From Kitasatospora xanthocidica (lineage in GTDB: Bacteria > Actinomycetota > Actinomycetes > Streptomycetales > Streptomycetaceae), in the NCBI RefSeq assembly GCF_014656195.1, contig NZ_BNBY01000001.1, positions 441,148-505,147 of the forward strand: 64,000 bases of DNA, read 5' to 3'. Under the pieces are notes generated by a model. It had not been told where the DNA came from. It saw only the letters and a program-made list of their open reading frames with translations, and ran no database searches. Positions within the stretch are counted from its first letter, which is position 1; every line of letters starts with the position of its first letter. Shown here one piece after another: positions 40,138 through 48,309 of the stretch. The position numbers were made by a program, and so were the translations under genes.

Positions 40138-41274
40138 GTGACCGCGCTGCGTCCGGAGGGGCGTTACCAGCCGGAGGCGGACCCGTACGGCGGCGCGCAG
40201 CACTACGGGGGTCCCGAGCAGGGCGGGGGCCGCTACGGCGGTTCGCCGCACGGCGGTCCGCAGTACGGCGACCAGCCGTACGGTGACGACCCGTACCGGC
40301 AGGAGTCCCCGGTCCGGACCGTGCCCGAGGACGCCTGGGGCGTGTACGAGCAGGCCGAGGAGCCCCTCGCGGGCGGGCCCGAGTACCCGTGGCTGCCCGA
40401 CCAGACCCTCCAGCTGCGCCTGCCCGTAGGGGTGGGCGGGCCGGCCGCCGAGCCGGTCCCGGCCACCGGCGGCCGGGCCGAGCGCCGCCGGGCCGCCCAG
40501 GGCCGGACGGCGATCCGTTCGGGCAACGGGCGACGCCGGGCGGGCGGCCGCGCCGCGGGGCGGCCGCGCCCCAAGGAGTCCGTGCTGGTGGTGGCGGCCC
40601 GGGGCGTCGGCGAGCTGTGCATAACGCTCGGCGTGGTGATGCTGCTCTTCGTCGCCTACCAGCTCTGGTGGACCAACGTGCAGGCCGACGCGGCCGCGGA
40701 CGGGGCCCGCAACAAGCTGGAGCAGCAGTTCGACGCGGCGCCGCCGCCCGCCCAGCCGGGGCAGCCGGCCCCGGACCCGAACAAGCCCGAGGTGTTCGAG
40801 CCGGGCAAGGGCTTCGCCATCATCTACCTGCCCAAGCTGGGGCTGAAGTTCCCGATCGCCGAGGGCACCTCCAAGCCGGCGGTGCTCGACAAGGGCCTGG
40901 TCGGCCACTACCCCGGCACCGGCATGCCGGGCGACAAGGCGGGCAACTTCGCGCTGGCCGCCCACCGCAACACCCACGGCGAGCCCTTCCGGTACATCAA
41001 CCAGCTGGGCAAGGGCGACAAGATCGTGGTGGAGACCGCCGCGGGGTACTTCACCTACGAGGTCACCGGCGGCATCCCGGAGACCTCGCCCAGCAACGTG
41101 AGCGTGATCAAGCCGGTGCCGAACGGCGCCGGGTACGCCGGCCCCGGCCGCTACATCACGCTGACCACCTGCACTCCGGAGTTCACCTCCAAGTTCCGTC
41201 TCATCGTCTTTGGGAAGATGATCGAGGAACGGCCGCGCAGCCAAGGCAAGCCGGCCGCGATCTCGGGCGGGTAG
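40138..41274 (+). CDS. srtE1: class E sortase, first of a pair
   Basis: Transpeptidase that anchors surface proteins; in S. coelicolor SrtE1/SrtE2 attach long chaplins needed for aerial hyphae. 378 residues: Gly/Tyr/Pro-rich cytoplasmic N-terminus of about 165 residues (repeats of PYGG/QYGD type), one helix (ITLGVVMLLFVAYQLWWTNV), then the catalytic domain with His276 (LAAHRNTHG), Cys345 (TLTTCTP) and Arg354 (SKFRLIVF). GTG at 40138. No good ribosome-binding site is visible, so coupling to trpG is likely. Assigned srtE1 by position (trpG-srtE1-srtE2-pknB). Confidence 0.88.
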   Translation: MTALRPEGRYQPEADPYGGAQHYGGPEQGGGRYGGSPHGGPQYGDQPYGDDPYRQESPVRTVPEDAWGVYEQAEEPLAGGPEYPWLPDQTLQLRLPVGVGGPAAEPVPATGGRAERRRAAQGRTAIRSGNGRRRAGGRAAGRPRPKESVLVVAARGVGELCITLGVVMLLFVAYQLWWTNVQADAAADGARNKLEQQFDAAPPPAQPGQPAPDPNKPEVFEPGKGFAIIYLPKLGLKFPIAEGTSKPAVLDKGLVGHYPGTGMPGDKAGNFALAAHRNTHGEPFRYINQLGKGDKIVVETAAGYFTYEVTGGIPETSPSNVSVIKPVPNGAGYAGPGRYITLTTCTPEFTSKFRLIVFGKMIEERPRSQGKPAAISGG

Positions 41275-41311
41275 CCGCCCGGACGCCGGGCCCGGAGGGG
41301 GAGCACCGCAG

Positions 41312-42112
41312 ATGCAGGACGACGAGACCGCGCAGCCCGTCGGACCGGGGCGGGAGGCCGCCCCGCCGGCCGGGCGGGGGCGGAGCCGGGCGCTGGCCGC
41401 GCTCGGGGTGTTCGGCGAGCTGCTGATCACCCTGGGCCTGGTGCTCGGCCTGTTCGTGGCCTACTCGCTGTGGTGGACCAACGTGCAGGCCGACCGCGCG
41501 GCCTCGCAGGCCGCCGACCGCCTCCGCGGCTCCTGGGCGGCCGGCCCGACCGCCGGCCCCTCGGCCGCGCCCGGCACCACCCCCGCCCCGGGCGCGCCGT
41601 CCGCGCCGGAGAGGTTCGCGGCCGGGGACGACGTCGGCTTCCTGCACGTCCCGGCGATGGGCCGGGACTACCAGGTGCTGATCCGGATGGGCACCTCCAC
41701 GGAGGTCCTGGACGAGGGCGTGGCGGGCGTCTACGAGCAGCCGTACCGGGCCGCGATGCCCTGGGACCAGGCGGGCAACTTCTCGCTGGCCGCGCACCGG
41801 GACGGCCACGGCGCCAAGTTCCACGACCTGGACGCCGTCCACAAGGGCGACGCGGTCGTCGTCGAGACCAAGGACAAGTGGTACGTCTACAAGGTCGACA
41901 ACACCCTGGCGGAGACCTCCAAGTACGACACCGGCATCGTCGCGCCCGTCCCGGCCCGCTCCGGGTACGCCGGCCCCGGCCGCTACATCACGCTGACCAC
42001 CTGCACCCCGGTCTACACCTCGCGCTACCGGATGGCGGTCTGGGGGAGCCTGGTGCGGGTGGACGACGTGGACGCCAAGCGCACCCCGCCGCCGGAGCTG
42101 CGCCGCTCCTGA
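41312..42112 (+). CDS. srtE2: class E sortase, second of a pair
   Basis: Paralogue of the gene before it: 266 residues, short N-terminus, and nearly the same membrane anchor (LFVAYSLWWTNVQADRA compared with LFVAYQLWWTNVQADAA). His162 (LAAHRDGHG), Cys231 (TLTTCTP) and Arg in TSRYRMAVWG complete the active site. ATG at 41312 behind GGAGGGGGAG. Sequence similarity and tandem position indicate duplication. Assigned srtE2 by position. The lower-G+C lectin island begins directly downstream. Confidence 0.88.
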   Translation: MQDDETAQPVGPGREAAPPAGRGRSRALAALGVFGELLITLGLVLGLFVAYSLWWTNVQADRAASQAADRLRGSWAAGPTAGPSAAPGTTPAPGAPSAPERFAAGDDVGFLHVPAMGRDYQVLIRMGTSTEVLDEGVAGVYEQPYRAAMPWDQAGNFSLAAHRDGHGAKFHDLDAVHKGDAVVVETKDKWYVYKVDNTLAETSKYDTGIVAPVPARSGYAGPGRYITLTTCTPVYTSRYRMAVWGSLVRVDDVDAKRTPPPELRRS

Positions 42113-42148
42113 GGTGTGGCGATTAGCACCAATGGTCGACTTCGGAAA

Positions 42149-42688
42149 TCAGTCGCCCGCATACCAGGCCTGATTGGTGCCGCCATTGATGTCCCACAGC
42201 TGAGCGGGCGCACCGTTGTTGGAGCTGAATCCACCGATTTCGATGGCATAGCGATTCCACTGGAAGCTGTACACCGGACCCGTACTGCTGGCCGAGTACT
42301 TCCAGAAACGCTGATTGGCGTTGTAGTTGCATTCCCATTGAACGAGTGCGGCTCCGGCGTATGCGTTTTCGCCGGGGATGTCGACGCACTTGTGGGTAAA
42401 AGCGTTGGCGAGGGTGAACCGATTTACGCCGTAAATGTCCACGATGTACCAGGACTGGTTCGCGCCACCGGTGCAGTCCCATTGGCGGATCGGTGTACCA
42501 TCATCGATCCGCCAGTCGGCGACTTCAAGACATTTCTTGGTCGCAATGTTGATGATCCTCGTTGGGGTCAAGGCGGTTGACGTTGCTGGAGTTGCTGGTG
42601 CGGCGGATGCTGGCTGGGAGACCAGGAGCAAGGCGGTAGCTGAGGCGATGGTCGACATCTTTAGAATTATCTTCTGTCTGTTGCCCAT
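42149..42688 (-). CDS. secreted ricin-type beta-trefoil lectin
   Basis: Predicted extracellular carbohydrate-binding protein, 179 residues. Signal peptide MGNRQKIILKMSTIASATAL with cleavage near PASA-AP, then a single ricin B trefoil with three QxW-type repeats (RQWDCTGGANQSWY, VQWECNYNANQRFW, AQLWDINGGTNQAWY). No catalytic domain is attached. ATG at 42688 with GGAG upstream; the frame is open further (ATG 42754). Base composition is visibly lower in G+C than its neighbours and third positions are often A/T, so it looks recently acquired. It lies where srtE2 and pknB are normally adjacent. Confidence 0.85.
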   Translation of the reverse strand: MGNRQKIILKMSTIASATALLLVSQPASAAPATPATSTALTPTRIINIATKKCLEVADWRIDDGTPIRQWDCTGGANQSWYIVDIYGVNRFTLANAFTHKCVDIPGENAYAGAALVQWECNYNANQRFWKYSASSTGPVYSFQWNRYAIEIGGFSSNNGAPAQLWDINGGTNQAWYAGD

Positions 42689-42949
42689 TGAGGCAGGCGC
42701 TCCGTTCTTGGATTCTATCTGGTTCGTGGAAGTCCCATGCTTCCCTTGCGGCATGGCTGGCGTCAAGGCCTGGTGGGTATTCCGCGTGTATCGATAGATT
42801 TGTGTCGGTATGGAAAATTTCCCTCTCCTGGTGACTCTTTGCCCCTATGGCTCATTTTTGCTTCAATGGTGCCAAATATGCCAAACGCCCGACCGGGGAA
42901 TCCGGTCGGGCGTTTTGGGGCTCAGTTAAACCAGGGGAATATCGGAGGC
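42689..42949. promoter_or_regulatory. A+T-richer intergenic region upstream of lectin gene
   Basis: 261 bp of the same low-G+C character as the lectin gene. It should contain the lectin promoter (minus strand). Its right end is the bidirectional-looking hairpin at 42883-42915. No further gene is seen. Confidence 0.5.
42883..42915 (-). terminator. terminator after pknB
   Basis: 14-bp perfect stem AAACGCCCGACCGG (42883-42896) with 42902-42915, 5-nt loop, A/T on both flanks; 35 bp past the pknB stop. Confidence 0.88.
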
Positions 42950-45061
42950 TTAGTGGTCCCCTTTGGGGGGTGTGGTGGTGGGCTCGCCCCCTTTGGGCGG
43001 GTCGGCGGGCTTCGTGATCAGCTGGACCTGGGTGTTCGGGTCGACCTGGGTGCCGGCTCCGGGGATGCTCTGCTGGACGATCGCGTTCGGGTCCTGCGGG
43101 CCGTTGACCACGGTGTAGCCGAGGCCCGCCTTTGAGAGCTGGGCGATGGCGTCCGACAGCTTCTGGTTCTGCAGCGGCGGGACCTGGGCCTTGTCCGGGG
43201 CCTTGAAGACCGTCAGGGTGATCTTGGTGTTGGCCGCGGCTTTGGTGTTGGGCTGGACGGACTGCTGGGCGACCGTGTTGACCTTGGAGGGGTCGGGGGC
43301 CGGCGTACTCTGCGCGGCGAACACCACCTGGAACCCGAGGCCCTGCAGCGTGTTCTGCGCGTCCTCCTTCTGGGCGCCGACCACGTTCGGGACGTTGATC
43401 TTGGTCTTGCCCTGGGAGACCGTCAGCTTGATCGGCGCGGTCGGGTCGGCGGACGCGTTGGCCGCCGGGTCCTGCGCGGTGACGGTGTCCTGCGGGGCGT
43501 TGTCGTCGTCCTTGTACTCCGGGGTGCCGACGTTGGTGAAGCCGGCCGCGGCCAGCGCCTGCAGTGCCTGGTCCTTGGTCTTGCCGACCACCGGCGGCAC
43601 GGTCGCCTTCGCGGGGCCGGAGGAGAGCTGCACCGTGATGGTCGAGGTCTCGGCGACCTGGAGCCCGGCCACCGGGTTCTGGGTGCAGACCTGGTCCTTC
43701 TTGATGTTGGCGTCCGGGCAGGCGAGCTTCTCGCCCTCCGCCACCACCAGCTTGGAACCGGCCGCGGCGGCGGCGGTCTTCGCGTCGGCGAGGGTCTTGC
43801 CCACCAGGTTCGGCGCGGCGACCTTCACCGGGTCCTTCGTGCCCTTGTCGCCGAACATCGCCTGGGCCACGAAGAAGGTGCCGACCAGGACCAGCACGGC
43901 GGCGATCGCCAGCACGATCCAGGAGGTGTTGCTCTTCTTCGGCTGCTCCTCGCCGCGTCGGCCGGCGCGGCCCTGGCCGTCGTCGTTGCCGCCCTGGCCG
44001 GCGTAGGTCTGGCCGTAGCCGTCGTCCGGGTAGCCGCCCTGCTGCCCGTAGCCGGGCTGCCCGGAGGCCTGCGGCAGGAGGGTGGTCGGGCCGCCGCCGG
44101 GCTGCTGCGGCAGCACGTTGGTCTGGCCGTACGGGTCGTGCTGCTGCGGGTAGCCGTTCTGGTCGTAGCCGTAGCCGGCCGAGCCCATGCCGTAGGCGGC
44201 CTGCTGGGCGGCGGCCACCGGCAGGCCGTCGAGGAAGCGCTCGATGTCGTCGCGCATCTCGTCGGCGCTCTGGTACCGGTAGTCGCGCTCCTTGGCGAGC
44301 GCCTTCAGCACGATCGCGTCGATCTCGGGGCGGACCTCCGGGTCGAAGACCGACGGCGGCTGCGGCTCCTCCCGGACGTGCTGGTAGGCCACCGCGACCG
44401 GCGAGTCGCCGATGAACGGCGGGCGGACGGTCAGCAGCTCGTAGAGCAGGCAGCCGGTGGAGTACAGGTCGGAGCGGGCGTCGACCTGCTCGCCCTTGGC
44501 CTGCTCGGGGGAGAGGTACTGGGCGGTGCCGATGACGGCCGAGGTCTGCGTCATGGTCATCCCGGCGTCACCCATCGCGCGGGCGATGCCGAAGTCCATG
44601 ACCTTGACGTTGCCCTGCCGGGTCAGCATCACGTTGGCGGGCTTGATGTCGCGGTGCACGATGCCGGCCCGGTGCGAGTACTCCAGGGCCTGGAGGATGC
44701 CGATGGTCATCTCCAGCGCGCGCTCCGGCAGCAGCCGGCGTCCGGAGTGCAGCAGCTCCCGCAGCGTCGACCCCTCGACGTACTCCATCACGATGTACGG
44801 GATGGAGATGCCGTCGATGTAGTCCTCGCCGGTGTCGTACACGGCGACGATCGCGGGGTGGTTCAGGGACGCCGCCGACTGCGCCTCGCGGCGGAACCGG
44901 GCCTGGAACGACGGATCCCTGGCCATGTCGGCCCGGAGCGTCTTCACAGCGACGGAACGGCCGAGCCGGGTGTCATGGGCGAGGTACACCTCGGCCATGC
45001 CGCCGCGCCCGAGGACGCCGCCGAGCTCGTACCTGCCGCCTAGGCGACGAGGCTCTTCCAT
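42950..45061 (-). CDS. pknB: PASTA-domain Ser/Thr protein kinase PknB
   Basis: Membrane kinase that senses peptidoglycan fragments/lipid II and controls growth and division. 703 residues: kinase domain about 11-275 with GRGGMAEVYLAHD, catalytic Lys40, HRD 136-138 and DFG 156-158 (all intact); a Gly/Gln/Tyr-rich juxtamembrane segment; one helix (SWIVLAIAAVLVLVGTFFVA); four PASTA repeats (starting near APNLVGKTL, VPPVVGKTK, VPNVVGAQK, VPPLQNQKL). ATG at 45061 behind GGGAGAGGG. It is the last gene of the fhaA-to-pknB cluster but is separated from pbpA by 260 bp. Confidence 0.95.
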   Translation of the reverse strand: MEEPRRLGGRYELGGVLGRGGMAEVYLAHDTRLGRSVAVKTLRADMARDPSFQARFRREAQSAASLNHPAIVAVYDTGEDYIDGISIPYIVMEYVEGSTLRELLHSGRRLLPERALEMTIGILQALEYSHRAGIVHRDIKPANVMLTRQGNVKVMDFGIARAMGDAGMTMTQTSAVIGTAQYLSPEQAKGEQVDARSDLYSTGCLLYELLTVRPPFIGDSPVAVAYQHVREEPQPPSVFDPEVRPEIDAIVLKALAKERDYRYQSADEMRDDIERFLDGLPVAAAQQAAYGMGSAGYGYDQNGYPQQHDPYGQTNVLPQQPGGGPTTLLPQASGQPGYGQQGGYPDDGYGQTYAGQGGNDDGQGRAGRRGEEQPKKSNTSWIVLAIAAVLVLVGTFFVAQAMFGDKGTKDPVKVAAPNLVGKTLADAKTAAAAAGSKLVVAEGEKLACPDANIKKDQVCTQNPVAGLQVAETSTITVQLSSGPAKATVPPVVGKTKDQALQALAAAGFTNVGTPEYKDDDNAPQDTVTAQDPAANASADPTAPIKLTVSQGKTKINVPNVVGAQKEDAQNTLQGLGFQVVFAAQSTPAPDPSKVNTVAQQSVQPNTKAAANTKITLTVFKAPDKAQVPPLQNQKLSDAIAQLSKAGLGYTVVNGPQDPNAIVQQSIPGAGTQVDPNTQVQLITKPADPPKGGEPTTTPPKGDH

Positions 45062-45321
45062 AGTTCCGACCCTCTCCCTCACCCGCCGGTGAGGTTGTGA
45101 CGTAGGTGTCCCCGCACGCTCTGGGTGACGCCGCGCGGACCGCGACCGGTTCTCCGGCCGGGCCGTGCGGTGCCTCACGGGCGGCAACGGGCACACCCGC
45201 TGCTGGCGGATACGCTACCGGTCGCACCCCATCGGACCGGAGTCAGCCGTCGGCCGATATCAGACCGGTATCCGGACGGGGGTGCCGATCGTGACATTCC
45301 CCTCACCCGGGACGGGGCTGC
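45062..45321 (-). promoter_or_regulatory. pbpA-pknB intergenic region
   Basis: 260 bp between the pbpA stop and the pknB start, long enough for a separate pknB promoter. No hairpin terminator or gene is evident. Confidence 0.4.
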
Positions 45322-46776
45322 CTACTTGCCGAGTGCGGCCTGCATCACCGCCTTGGCGATCGGGGCCGCGAGCCGGCCGCCGCTGATGCCGTCGCGGTTC
45401 TGCGAGCCGTCCTCGACCACCACCGCGACCGCCACCGACTGGCCGTCGGCGCCCTTGGCCCAGGAGGTGAACCAGGCGAAGGGCAGCCCGGCGTTGTCCT
45501 CGCCGTGCTGCGCGGTGCCGGTCTTGCCGCCGACCTGCACGCCGGGGATCCTGGCGGTCTTGCCGGTGCCGTTCTCGACCACCGAGACCATCAGGTCCTG
45601 CATCTTCTGCGCGGTGGACGGGCTCATGGCCTGGGAGAACTGCTTCTCGGTGTGCTTGGAGATGGTGGTCAGCGAGGCCGAGCGCTCCTGGTCGACCAGG
45701 TAGGGCTGCATCAGGCTGCCGTTGTTGCAGATCGCGGCGGAGACCATGGCCATCTGCAGCGGGGTGGCGCGGGTGTCGTGCTGGCCGATCGAGTCCTGGG
45801 CGGTGCCGTCCAGGCTCTTGCTGTCCGGGAAGACGCTCTTCTCGGAGCGGACGGGGATGTCGATCGTGCTGTTGAAGCCGAACTTCTCGGCCTGCGCCCG
45901 CATCTTCTCCTTGCCCAGGTCGGCGCCGATCTTGGCGAAGACCGTGTTGCAGGACTGGTCCATCCCGGACTTGACGGTGGCGTTCTCGCAGCGCTCGTCG
46001 GGGCTCTCGTTCTTCAGCTGCGTGGTGGTGCCGGGCAGGATGTACGGCTCGGGCGTGGTCGTGGCGTCGTCGACGCCCTGGAACATGCCGTTCTCGAACG
46101 CGGCGGTCGCGGTGACCAGCTTGAACGTCGAGCCGGGCGGGTACGTCTCCTTGAGCGCCCGGTTGAGCAGCGGCTTGTTCGGATCGGCGTTGAGGTCGTT
46201 CCAGGCCTTGGTCGAGGCGCCGTCGAAGCCGGAGAAGCTGCCCGGGTCGAAGGACGGCGTGGAGACCATGGCGAGGATGGCGCCGGTCTTCGGGTCGATC
46301 GCGACCGCGGCGCCCTTCTTGTTGCCCATGGCGTCCCAGGCGGCCTTCTGGACCTTGGCGTTGATCGTGGTGACGACGTCGCCGCCGCGCTTCGGCTCGC
46401 CGGTCAGCATGTCCAGGGTGTTGCGGAAGAACAGCCGGTCGTCGCTGCCGGAGAGGATGCCGTCCTCCAGCGCCTCCAGGCCGACGCTCTGGAACTGGGT
46501 GGCGTAGCCGGTGACCGGCGCCCACATCGGGCCGTCCACCCAGGAGCGCTGGTACTTGAAGCGCAGGCCGTTGACGAAGTCGGACTTCGTGACCGGCTGG
46601 CCGCTCGCGATGATGTTGCCGCGCGGGTGGGCGTACCGGTCGTACAGCTGGCGCTTGTTGTTCTTGTCGGTGGCCCAGGACTCGGCCTGGACGCCCTGCA
46701 CCCAGTTGGTGCGCACCATCAGGGCCAGTATCAGGACGAGGCAGAAGATCGAGACCCGGCGGATCGGCTTGTTCAT
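45322..46776 (-). CDS. pbpA: penicillin-binding protein A (class B PBP)
   Basis: D,D-transpeptidase of peptidoglycan synthesis, paired with a SEDS glycosyltransferase. 484 residues: one N-terminal helix (VSIFCLVLILALMVRTNWVQ), a PBP dimer domain (about 50-140), and the transpeptidase domain with Ser216 in STFK (PPGSTFKLV), SCN in the QSCNTVF stretch and KTGTAQ. The ATG at 46776 overlaps the stop of the SEDS gene by 4 bp (ATGA). Confidence 0.95.
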   Translation of the reverse strand: MNKPIRRVSIFCLVLILALMVRTNWVQGVQAESWATDKNNKRQLYDRYAHPRGNIIASGQPVTKSDFVNGLRFKYQRSWVDGPMWAPVTGYATQFQSVGLEALEDGILSGSDDRLFFRNTLDMLTGEPKRGGDVVTTINAKVQKAAWDAMGNKKGAAVAIDPKTGAILAMVSTPSFDPGSFSGFDGASTKAWNDLNADPNKPLLNRALKETYPPGSTFKLVTATAAFENGMFQGVDDATTTPEPYILPGTTTQLKNESPDERCENATVKSGMDQSCNTVFAKIGADLGKEKMRAQAEKFGFNSTIDIPVRSEKSVFPDSKSLDGTAQDSIGQHDTRATPLQMAMVSAAICNNGSLMQPYLVDQERSASLTTISKHTEKQFSQAMSPSTAQKMQDLMVSVVENGTGKTARIPGVQVGGKTGTAQHGEDNAGLPFAWFTSWAKGADGQSVAVAVVVEDGSQNRDGISGGRLAAPIAKAVMQAALGK

Positions 46777-48245
46777 CGGGCGGGTCCTCCCGGGCCCTCG
46801 GTGGCGGGGGTCGGCTCGACGCCGGGGCGGCGGGCGCTGTCGCTGATCTTCAGCAGGATCGCGACCAGCGCCCAGTTCGCGACCACGGACGAACCGCCCT
46901 GCGCGAGGAACGGCATGGTCATACCGGTCAGCGGGATCAGTCCGGTCACACCGCCGGCCACGACGAACACCTGCAGCGCCATCGCCGAGGCGAGGCCGAC
47001 GGCGAACAGCTTGCCGAAGGGGTCGCGGGCGGCGATCGCGGTGCGCAGGCCGCGCTGGATCAGCAGCCCGTACAGCAGGAAGATCGCCATCATGCCGGTG
47101 AGTCCGAGCTCCTCGCCGAAGGAGCCCAGGATGAAGTCGCTCTTGGCGGCGAAGTTGATCAGCCAGGACCGGCCCTGGCCGAGGCCGGAGCCGGTGACGC
47201 CGCCGGAGCCGAGCGCCATCAGCGACTGGCCGATCTGCTCGGTGGCGCCGGGCGGCGGCTTCGGGGCGAAGGCGGCCATCGGGTCGAGCCAGGCGTTGAT
47301 GCGGATCTTCACGTGGCTGGCGGTCGAGGCGACCAGGACCGCGCCGCCGACGGACATCAGCAGGCCGAACAGGATCCAGCTGGTCCGCTCGGTGGCGACG
47401 TAGAGCATCACCACGAACAGGCCGAAGAACAGGAAGGACGTGCCGAGGTCGTTCTCGAAGATCAGGATCAGCAGGCTGAGCAGCCAGATCACGACGATCG
47501 GGCCGAGGTCGCGGCCGCGCGGCAGGTACAGGCCCATGAAGCGGCGGCTGGCCAGCGCCAGGGCGTCCCGCTTGACCATCAGGTAGCCGGCGAAGAACAC
47601 CGTCAGGATGATCTTGGCGAACTCGCCGGGCTGGATCGAGAAGCTGCCCACCCGGATCCAGATCTTGGCGCCGAAGTCCTCCGCCCGGGCCGGGAAGAAG
47701 GCCGGCGCGGCGAGCAGGACCAGGGCCACCACCATCGAGATGTAGGTGTAGCGCTGGAGCACCCGGTGGTCCTTCAGGAAGACCATCACCGCGATGAAGC
47801 CCGCGATGCCGAGGCCCGACCACATCAGCTGGTTCTGGGCCGCCGGGAAGTTGCCGCTGAGCAGCTTGCCCGCCTTGTCCAGCCGCCAGATCATCACCAC
47901 CCCGAGGCCGTTCAGCAGGGTGGCGATCGGCAGCATCAGCGGGTCCGCGTACGGCGCGAAGCGGCGCACCAGCAGGTGCGCGACCAGCGCCAGGGCGCCC
48001 ATGCCCAGCCCGTAGCCGAGCATGCCGGCGGGCAGCTTGGAGTCCATCGCGAGGCCGACGTTGGCGTACGCGAGGACCGGCAGCAGGACCGCGAAGAGCA
48101 GCAGGGCCAGCTCGGTGTTGCGCCGGTTCGGCGCCTCCTGCGGGGAGATCGTGGTGTTGTCCCGCCGACGGGGCACGACGCGTCCGGCGGTCGCCCGCCG
48201 ACGGCCGGACCGGCCGGTGTCTTCGCTCAGGTCGTAGCTGCTCAC
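46773..48245 (-). CDS. rodA: FtsW/RodA/SpoVE (SEDS) peptidoglycan glycosyltransferase
   Basis: Polymerises lipid II into glycan strands together with PbpA. 490 residues with about ten or more membrane helices after a basic N-terminus. SEDS signatures: GAKIWIRVGSFSIQPGEFAK, ENDLGTSFLFFGLFVVMLYV, the FAAKSDFILGSFGEELGLTG loop, and GLIPLTGMTMPFLAQGGSS. GTG start at 48245 behind AGGGAGC. Named rodA by position (Rv0017c); S. coelicolor texts often call it FtsW-like. Confidence 0.92.
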   Translation of the reverse strand: MSSYDLSEDTGRSGRRRATAGRVVPRRRDNTTISPQEAPNRRNTELALLLFAVLLPVLAYANVGLAMDSKLPAGMLGYGLGMGALALVAHLLVRRFAPYADPLMLPIATLLNGLGVVMIWRLDKAGKLLSGNFPAAQNQLMWSGLGIAGFIAVMVFLKDHRVLQRYTYISMVVALVLLAAPAFFPARAEDFGAKIWIRVGSFSIQPGEFAKIILTVFFAGYLMVKRDALALASRRFMGLYLPRGRDLGPIVVIWLLSLLILIFENDLGTSFLFFGLFVVMLYVATERTSWILFGLLMSVGGAVLVASTASHVKIRINAWLDPMAAFAPKPPPGATEQIGQSLMALGSGGVTGSGLGQGRSWLINFAAKSDFILGSFGEELGLTGMMAIFLLYGLLIQRGLRTAIAARDPFGKLFAVGLASAMALQVFVVAGGVTGLIPLTGMTMPFLAQGGSSVVANWALVAILLKISDSARRPGVEPTPATEGPGGPAR

Positions 48246-48309
48246 GTGGTGACCGCTCCCTGACGGCCGGACCGACCGCCGGGGGCGGTCCTATGTCGGA
48301 TCACGGACG

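Noticed and set aside
42116..42580. Plus-strand open frame opposite the ricin lectin gene
   Set aside because: The minus-strand frame has a signal peptide and three QxW repeats; the plus-strand product has no recognisable features.
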